Positions 57,879 through 64,000 of a stretch of DNA of 64,000 bases are shown piece after piece. Numbering within the stretch: the stretch's first letter is position 1; each line of letters starts with the position of its first letter. The notes beneath the pieces are model-generated. The model had not been told where the DNA came from. It saw only the letters and a list, made by a program, of their open reading frames with translations, and did not search any database. Source of the DNA: Colletotrichum lupini (lineage: Eukaryota > Ascomycota > Sordariomycetes > Glomerellales > Glomerellaceae); the NCBI RefSeq assembly GCF_023278565.1, contig NC_064675.1, positions 5,270,001 to 5,334,000 on the forward strand. Direction: 5' to 3'. Position numbers and translations under genes: made by a program.

Positions 57879-60400
57879 ATGTCAGGTCAAAACCCACCAG
57901 TGTTTCAGCTAAGAAACCAACAAGACTCTTACCAGCAAGAGCATACAGGCTCAAGTCCTGAAGATGTCATCGAGGCTCCCCAGATCCAACCGCCCGGTCA
58001 AGATAGCTTGCACCAGGACATACCGGCGCAACCGTTTTACCACAATGAGAGCGATTCCCACCAGGCAAACGTCTTGCCATCCCCTTCGACTATGTCCTCC
58101 GATGTCTAGCCTCAGCAAAAGACCAGAGACTCACTTCTACTAACACGCAATAGCGAAACTGAGCGAGAGACGATAGCTGAGAGTATGCCAGCTTCCCTCA
58201 CGGTACAAGAGGCTGTGATCGAAGACGCCTCTATTCTTAGACAGGAGCAGCTCGTCTGCTCGGAGCAACCCTTGTGCGATAGCGCTGGCTCAAAAAGCAA
58301 ACTTCATCACCCAATGTCACTGATAGTGTATGCTCCGTTCTGGAAAGTCTGGTGGAAAGAGATCCTTTGCCTCATGGCCAGCATCGCCTTATTGATCGGT
58401 AAGCAAATGCGTGGCTAAGCACAAGCCATCCAGAATTCATCCGGGAATGTCGTTGTCTGATGACCATCATTTATCACTGCAGCTATTATCGTCTTTCTCG
58501 CTATTTATGACGATCAATCGTTGCCAAGTTCGCGTTCCAAGATCACGCTTAACACAGTTATCGCCCTCTTCACAACGTTGGCTAAAGGAGCCTTCATGCT
58601 ACCAGTATCGACTGCTTTGAGCCAATCGAAGTTCACCTGGTTCTTGAAATCAAGACCCTTGCATGATTTTCATGTCTTTGATCAGGCAAGTAGGGGCTGG
58701 TCGGGTTCTATGAAAATGCTATTTCGGGTGCGTTTCAAGCACACAGTCGCTCTTGGCGCTATCTTGATGATCGTCAGCATTCTTTCCTCCCCAGTAACTC
58801 AATTGGCTATCAACTACCGTCAACGAGATGATCCAGCACCTGGAGAGTCGGTCAGGATTTTTACCATCGATTAAATCAGCCTGGACGAGCGCAGACTGAG
58901 AAGGGTGGCTCGAGAAGCGTCAGTGAAGGCTACTATGCCGGATACTGCAAGTTTCGAAGTACCGGCACCCCCACAGAAATCTGTGTGCTTTACAGGAAAT
59001 TGCGACTTTGAACCATATCAGTCACTTGGTGTTTGTGTTGACATTGCCAACATAACTTCTAAACTTCGCGTTGAGCCGATAAGTAACTTGACGTCGGACT
59101 TGATCGCGGGCGGTAATGGGAGACTGACTCTCGGTCGAAAGACATGGAACATCAGCCTGTCGAGCAAATATGGGCTCTTGCACCAAAGCTCATTAGTTCT
59201 CAAAGGCGACTTGCTTGAGGGGTCCGATACCTTCGGCTTCTCAAACAGAACAAGGCTTCTCAAAACCAGAAACAGCTCGTACTTCTTCATCTACACTTCT
59301 CCGCTACGGCCTGACAAAATCTTGCATCTTCCGAGTCAGCCAGACGGTGCCGAAGATATGTACTACTCGATTACGGACTTTAAATACGAGGCAGTCGAGG
59401 TCATGTTCCATCTCTGCGTTCAGACATTCGAAACAAAGGTTCATAAGGGGGTTGAACAGACCACGATAACCAATACTATATCGCAAATAGATGACCCAAG
59501 CAAAGGAATCATCATGGGTCCCAAGTGTATAGTTTCGGAGGAAGGAAATCGTATGTGCGGACTGGCGAAAGAAACAGACGGCTTGGTTGCTCAAATCACA
59601 CCCCCGAATGCTGGAACAAGGAGGTTTAGCGCCTCATACGCGTCCATGTGGTGTATGGTCGAGGGTTTATCCTGGGTGCTGCAAGGAGAAGCAGAATTGA
59701 GCCTTGCGCACCTTGAATCAGATGGCTTCTTTTGGGTTGGTAACTTTGCCCTGGCCTGGCTCGATGATGTGCTCTACACCAACCAGACTATCTTCAACTC
59801 CACACAGCGAGCGATCTATCTCGGCAACTTTCTCACAAATATGGCTACTAGCATTTCATCTGCGTAAGTTCTTTTCCTTGTCTTTATACAACTTATCTGA
59901 CCAAGTTTGACAGACTACGAACCACTCATCACCAAGATGAGAGACCAGGCGTGGTCGTTATCGAGGGAACCCCTCTAAAGGAGGTGTCATTTGTCCATAT
60001 AAGTTGGGGTTGGGTTTCTTTCCTCGCCGTCGAGATTACTGCAGCGACACTCTTACTTACCATCATAATTGCTGCCCAGAGTGCGGCATATCGAAAACGA
60101 GGACCGGAGAATGTCTACATCCCGGCCGACGTAAAGGATTCGGCTTTGGCAAGCCTTGTCGTCCTCAGTAATGAGTGCCGCGAAGCCTTAAGCGATGGTC
60201 TCCAGCCGGCAGCTATTCTTCAGAAGACTTCGAAGAAATTGCAAGTCACGCTTCGAGGGAACGAATTTGAGCTTGCTGGTGACCCCGAAGGGCCATCTTC
60301 TCCTTCAGGCAAATATAGTACCCAAGAGGTATCCGCGGAAGAACATGCCATTCCCAAGAAGCGTTTTCTTGGTCGAATTTTTACGAGTATGCGAGCGTGA
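57879..60400 (+). pseudogene. DUF3176-family multi-pass membrane protein, interrupted by two stops
   Basis: The family is fungal-specific and of unknown function. Exons 57879-58398, 58483-59863 and 59914-60400 (introns of 84 and 50 bases) keep one frame over 796 codons, but two in-frame stops occur: TAG at 58107-58109 and TAA at 58872-58874. Otherwise all landmarks are intact: a disordered Gln/Ser-rich N-terminus, membrane segments around WWKEILCLMASIALL, HTVALGAILMIVSIL and a C-terminal FLAVEITAATLLLTIIIA, and the extracellular block with CFTGNCDFEPYQSLGVCVD and several N-x-S/T sites. The first stop could be avoided by starting at the ATG at 58185; the second cannot, and no normal intron removes it (a GTCAGG..ATCAG stretch would be 29 bases and shifts frame). 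Alternatives are a sequencing error or stop read-through. Confidence 0.75.
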
Positions 60401-60792
60401 CGAGCAGAGTACGAAGCACCGAGAAGCAAAAAAAAGTAGGAAGGAGAAAGTGTCAGCTAAGGTGGTTGTTTGGGAGATGGGACTAGTTCCGACGGACTGT
60501 TTAACTACACGAACGTACCGTTGAAGTCTTGTTAGGAATATGTAGGTTGGACTGTTTGACTGTAGACCTTCTTTGAATTTGGGGGATGGGCTCTTTAAGC
60601 AAATCCACATTCGCTTCGCATCACTGAATGATTTGTCGAAGAATATCAATTGGGTATTTGCAATCATCTATGCATGCACCTTGTACCCGCCATTTCGCCT
60701 AGTGCCCATATGCAATGCTCCAGCCCCTGATGCCCCTTGGTATGCAATGCGCCGTAAATTCAAACCAAGCTCGTACCCAACACTCTTCAAGA
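60401..60792. other. Convergent 3' region between the DUF3176 locus and the haspin-like gene
   Basis: About 390 bases holding the two 3' UTRs. A-rich at about 60426-60436 on the plus strand. No gene seen. Confidence 0.45.
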
Positions 60793-62474
60793 TCACCGCA
60801 GCTTTCTCGGTGATCGTCGCAGACCCATTTCCTGCACCTCCTCTCTGGAAAGAATGATGCTCTCCTCCCTGTCCTCTTCAATGTCACCCATCAGCTGTGA
60901 CTCGTCTATCCAGCCGGCTTCCACCGCGAACCTCACAACCTCGGCAGAAGTTCCAAATGCCGGCGTTCCAGCCTTGGCATCGGGATCGAGGTATTTCCAC
61001 AGCTCTTTCGTGACCTTCTTGAATGCTGCGAGGTCCTTCTTGTCGCCCTGGAACCCCTTAATCATGTACTGGTAGAGATATGCCAGCCACAAGACGTTGG
61101 TGTACGGCACAAATACGTCCCATGATAGAGGTTCGCCATCTACCCCCTTGCAGTAAGGTGATTTGTGGGCGGACGGTGGCAGATGCCCGCGCTCGCCGCG
61201 TATAAGAAAGGATCGCATTTGGCGGTAAACCTTGCATTGTGGGGCGTGGGTGCTGGTGAAGATGCTGAGGTCCTTCTCAAGGTCGAGCGCAATAGGCTCA
61301 GATTCCTGTAATTCAAGGTCCTCGGCACGGGAGAGACCATAGTCAAGAATCGTAATGTCAAGGCCAGAGTAGCCAAAGTATGGCCCTGCTTTCTTTGAAT
61401 TCCGCGTTTGTGGGTCTTCTGATCTCCGTATGCAAAGGTTGCCCTCGTGCAGGTCGCGATGCTGGTCTTGTTAGCTCACGTTGTTCTGCCAATCGCCTCA
61501 GTAGTGTGCTAACGTACCTCAAAGCAAGCTAGATCTTCCGCCCTAGCCAGTGCAATTGCCACATGAAAGAAGATATCCCACAGCTGACCGGAGTCCGTGA
61601 GCTCGAAGTCTTCGAGTGCGGTTCCTGCATCACCCAGCTCTACCACCAAGAAAGTGGTCTCGTCAAGATAACGACTCGGGCTTGGGTAGAACTGCAGCCT
61701 GTCCGGATCCTTACGCTTCATCTTCCGATGAAAGCTTTGGTGCGTTTCAAGCAAGCACTTTGGGGCCTTCCCTTTCACAAGGTACCGCTCCTTATAAATG
61801 ACGAAACCAGGAATGTCGGCGAGCCACTCGGATATGCTCAGTTCACCACGCATATCGTCTTCTGAATGCGGCTCTTCGTCAACCAGTCCAGAACGCTCCT
61901 GGGCCTTAGTTTGTGCCTTGATGGGCGACTCGAGACGGATGCACTTGATTATGCTTGTGCCACGCTCATTTCGAACGCGGTAAACTTCTGCATAGGAAGC
62001 CTCGGCGATCTTCTCGATCGTGTCTCCGGGTGGGCAAACATCCTCCCAGGTAAGAATGCGATATTCAGGGTGAGGCTCTACTGACACTTCCGGGGCTTTG
62101 ACCTTGGGCGTTTCAGCCTTTGATACGGGTGTAGGAAGTGACCCCTTAGCTATCCTTCTCGTGGTTTTCGCGGTCCTTGGGGTTTGTTTCACCGCCCGTG
62201 GGGAAGTTTCCGGTTTTTGAGGTGTCGGTGGAGATGCCACAACAACCTCGCTGAAGTCTCTTGATAGCTCATCTTCCGAGGAATAGGAATCCAAATTGAC
62301 CCCAAGGGCTTCCAGGTCCTCGGTAATCTTGATGATGGAGTCATCTTCGGAGTCCAGCGTGACCGTCGCATCAGGTTTCCGAACTGGGGTTTGTGGAAGT
62401 TCAGTAAACAGTCGTCTTGCTTTTGCCTTTGTTGAGGTCTTTCCGTAAGTACGAGCTGCTGTTGTTCGCACCAT
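60793..62474 (-). CDS. Haspin-like protein kinase
   Basis: Haspin phosphorylates histone H3 Thr3 at mitosis, guiding the Aurora complex to centromeres. Two exons, 62474-61518 and 61461-60793, with a 56-base intron (gctaac branch), give 541 aa. The splice reconstitutes the catalytic loop: exon 1 ends in DLACFE and exon 2 begins HRDLHEGN (residues 320-327). The metal-binding DFG is replaced by DYG in ITILDYGLSR at about 355-364, matching the divergent haspin DYT. The glycine-rich region is degenerate (KIAEASYAEVYRVRN, about 155-169), and the beta-3 Lys177 is in SIIKC. A C-terminal stretch with PYTNVLWLAYLYQYM resembles the haspin end. The N-terminal 130 residues are disordered with TP-rich sites. 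Human haspin has a longer N-terminus and DYT in place of DYG; the kinase may therefore be a fungal variant. Confidence 0.85.
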
Positions 62475-62913
62475 TTTGTCTTCTTCTTCTTCTTGAGTCC
62501 ATACGGGGTTGATTTGTTGAGTTGAGTGCTACTACTTTTGACGCTTGATTGCATGGTGTCTCTGTGACTGACGTTGGTCACTATTGACATCCCGGGCACG
62601 TCGTCCAGACAACCAGAGCTTGAGCGGAAAAACGTTACCCCGGAGCCGCTAAAGGTCCCCCGGGCCGGGCACGAGACACTGAACCCACGCTGCTGGGTTC
62701 TACGACGGTCGACCGCATTCAGATGAATAAGTGGAGAAACGTCACTGTGCCCCAGCTCCCAGGAAAGTGATGTGACTGGCTGACGACAGCTTGACGACTG
62801 GCCTAATTTCGCCTTCTGGTTGGCGATACCTCCTCACAAGTACGCAGCTTCACTGTCTGCAGTCTTGGATCTCGACACCACCGCAGCCAGCCATCCCTCC
62901 TCCGACCGCGATC
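62475..62913. promoter_or_regulatory. Bidirectional promoter between haspin-like gene and CCDC47-like gene
   Basis: A 439-base divergent spacer. No frame of note. It contains a C/T-rich stretch before the right-hand ATG (ccatccctcctccgacc at about 62891-62907). Confidence 0.5.
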
Positions 62914-64000
62914 ATGGCCGCCATCCTCAACGGCCTCTTTGGAGGCTCCAAGCCCTCTGCATCCCCAATTCCTAGCGGTGATTCCGGTATGCTACTCTCG
63001 AGACTCAATTCCCCTGCCCCCTAAACCGAACCCCCCGTGCCGTCAAAGCTTCCAGTTTCCCCTCAGCACCCACAAAATCCACAACCTCATTATACTGACG
63101 CAATTATCTCTCGCGTATAGACTTTGCAGACTTCGCCGGTGCTGCTGATCCGTCGCCGGTGCCCAGCGCCTTCACGGCTGCGCCTGGCAGCACGATGCTC
63201 GGCGGCGCGCCCGAGGCCACGGGACGTCCCTTCACGAAGTGGTACAACATCCACGAGCGCCACTCCCTCAGCGAGTTCAAGCTCGAGGGCGCCATCCTCG
63301 CCGTCAGCGCCGTCATCTTTCTCCTGCACATCATTGGCTCGCGCCTCAACCGCAAGAAGGCCAAGTCCTGGGCCACCGCCCACGCGCCGGTGCTCAAGTC
63401 CGAGTTCGCCTCCGTCGGCTTCTCCCCGCGTTCCACGACCGACACCGACCCCAAGGACCCTACGGGTCTGCTGCGCGAGAAGTCTCTCTTTGAGTTTGCC
63501 AGCTACGGAACCGGTCGCCAGAATGTCGCCTTCATGGACGTCAAGTTGACGCTGACCAAGCGCTTCAACCCGTTCCTCAGCATCATCGAGGCCGTCACCA
63601 GCTTCTTCATGGATACTGTTGAGGCCCCCCACGACTCTGTCGAAGCTGTCATCTACCCCTTTGACGGCAAGGAGAGCCTCACTGTCCCCGCGATCCCCGG
63701 CACCCACGAGCTGCGCAGCAAGGAGAATAAGAGCACGTACGATAACTTTGCCTGGGCCATCGTCTCCAAGGAGCGCATGAAGCAGGTTCGCGACGATCGC
63801 TACGATGTCTCCATCACCTTCACCAAGGACAATGCCAAGCTTCCCAACTGGGTTACCGTCATGAGCGAGAGCGCCGAGATCACCGAGCAACTGTTGACCC
63901 CTGAGCTCGTCAAGGCCGTTGAGGCTGCCGGCGACGCGTTTGACTACCTTATCGTCTCTGACCAGCCCATTGAGCGCCCCAGCACGTGAGTTTCAACCGC
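62914..64000 (+). CDS. CCDC47-like (DUF1682) ER membrane protein, 3' partial
   Basis: CCDC47 homologues are ER membrane proteins; the human one belongs to the PAT complex that helps multipass proteins fold. Two exons are seen, 62914-62986 and 63121-63985, with a 134-base intron (ctgac branch site, GTATGC donor). Exon 2 ends where AGCAC meets GTGAGT at 63986; the next in-frame codon is TGA, so this is a splice donor and the gene runs beyond the window. The visible 312 residues begin MAAILNGLFGGSKPS. They contain PFTKWYNIHERHSLSEFK, then a single membrane segment GAILAVSAVIFLLHIIG at about 84-100. A long conserved region follows, with GRQNVAFMDVKLTLTKRFN and PHDSVEAVIYPF. The luminal N-terminus is shorter and less acidic than in animal CCDC47. 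Everything after codon 312 is missing. Confidence 0.85.

Noticed and set aside
58846..58874. A 29-base micro-intron that would remove the TAA in the DUF3176 gene
   Set aside because: It is too short for a fungal spliceosomal intron and shifts the downstream frame.

Overview
The window is nuclear DNA of a filamentous ascomycete (Pezizomycotina, most likely a Sordariomycete; the genus cannot be fixed from the sequence). The evidence is short introns of about 50-200 bases with GT..AG ends and GCTAAC/CTGAC-type branch points, a nuclear tRNA-Ala with a 13-base intron, CT-rich promoter leaders, a HET-domain protein, and best matches throughout to fungal single-copy genes. There are no operons, plasmids, CRISPR arrays or bacterial features.

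Layout. 0-28 kb is gene-dense: CWC22 splicing factor (+), tRNA-Ala(UGC) (-), a HET-domain protein (-), the Snf2/Sth1 remodeller ATPase (-), a WDR70-like WD40 protein (-), a phytanoyl-CoA dioxygenase-family protein (-), Swc5/BCNT (+), a GST-kappa/DsbA-like enzyme (-), a short-chain dehydrogenase (+) and the Yta7/ATAD2 AAA-bromodomain ATPase (-). 28-34 kb is sparse, with a small 88-aa gene (+) and a secreted alpha-carbonic anhydrase (-). From 34.1 to 50.3 kb I find no supportable gene: a roughly 16 kb divergent intergenic region. 50-64 kb resumes with a Bni4-type PP1-regulator (+), Dus1 tRNA-dihydrouridine synthase (+), a broken DUF3176 membrane-protein gene (+), a haspin-like kinase (-) and a CCDC47-like gene (+) that runs off the window.

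Functional threads. Five genes act on chromatin (Sth1/Snf2, Swc5, Yta7, WDR70, haspin) and two on RNA (Cwc22, Dus1), but they are not arranged as a cluster. The clearest functional pairing is the divergent GST-kappa and SDR genes. They share a 502-bp promoter and both encode a C-terminal Ala-Lys-Leu, a peroxisomal targeting signal, suggesting a co-regulated peroxisomal pair.

Points for a second look: the HET protein with an RD-dipeptide tract and SUMO-interaction-like motif; the DUF3176 gene with two stops that are each one C-to-T change in a CpA context from a Gln codon (a RIP-like pattern); the 16 kb gene desert; overlapping uORFs ahead of BNI4; and the small conserved-looking gene at 30.97 kb. 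I saw no convincing wholly new multi-gene system. Many open frames in the window begin at non-ATG codons, so several starts below were moved to the first supported ATG. All exon boundaries are my reading of splice signals and frame continuity.
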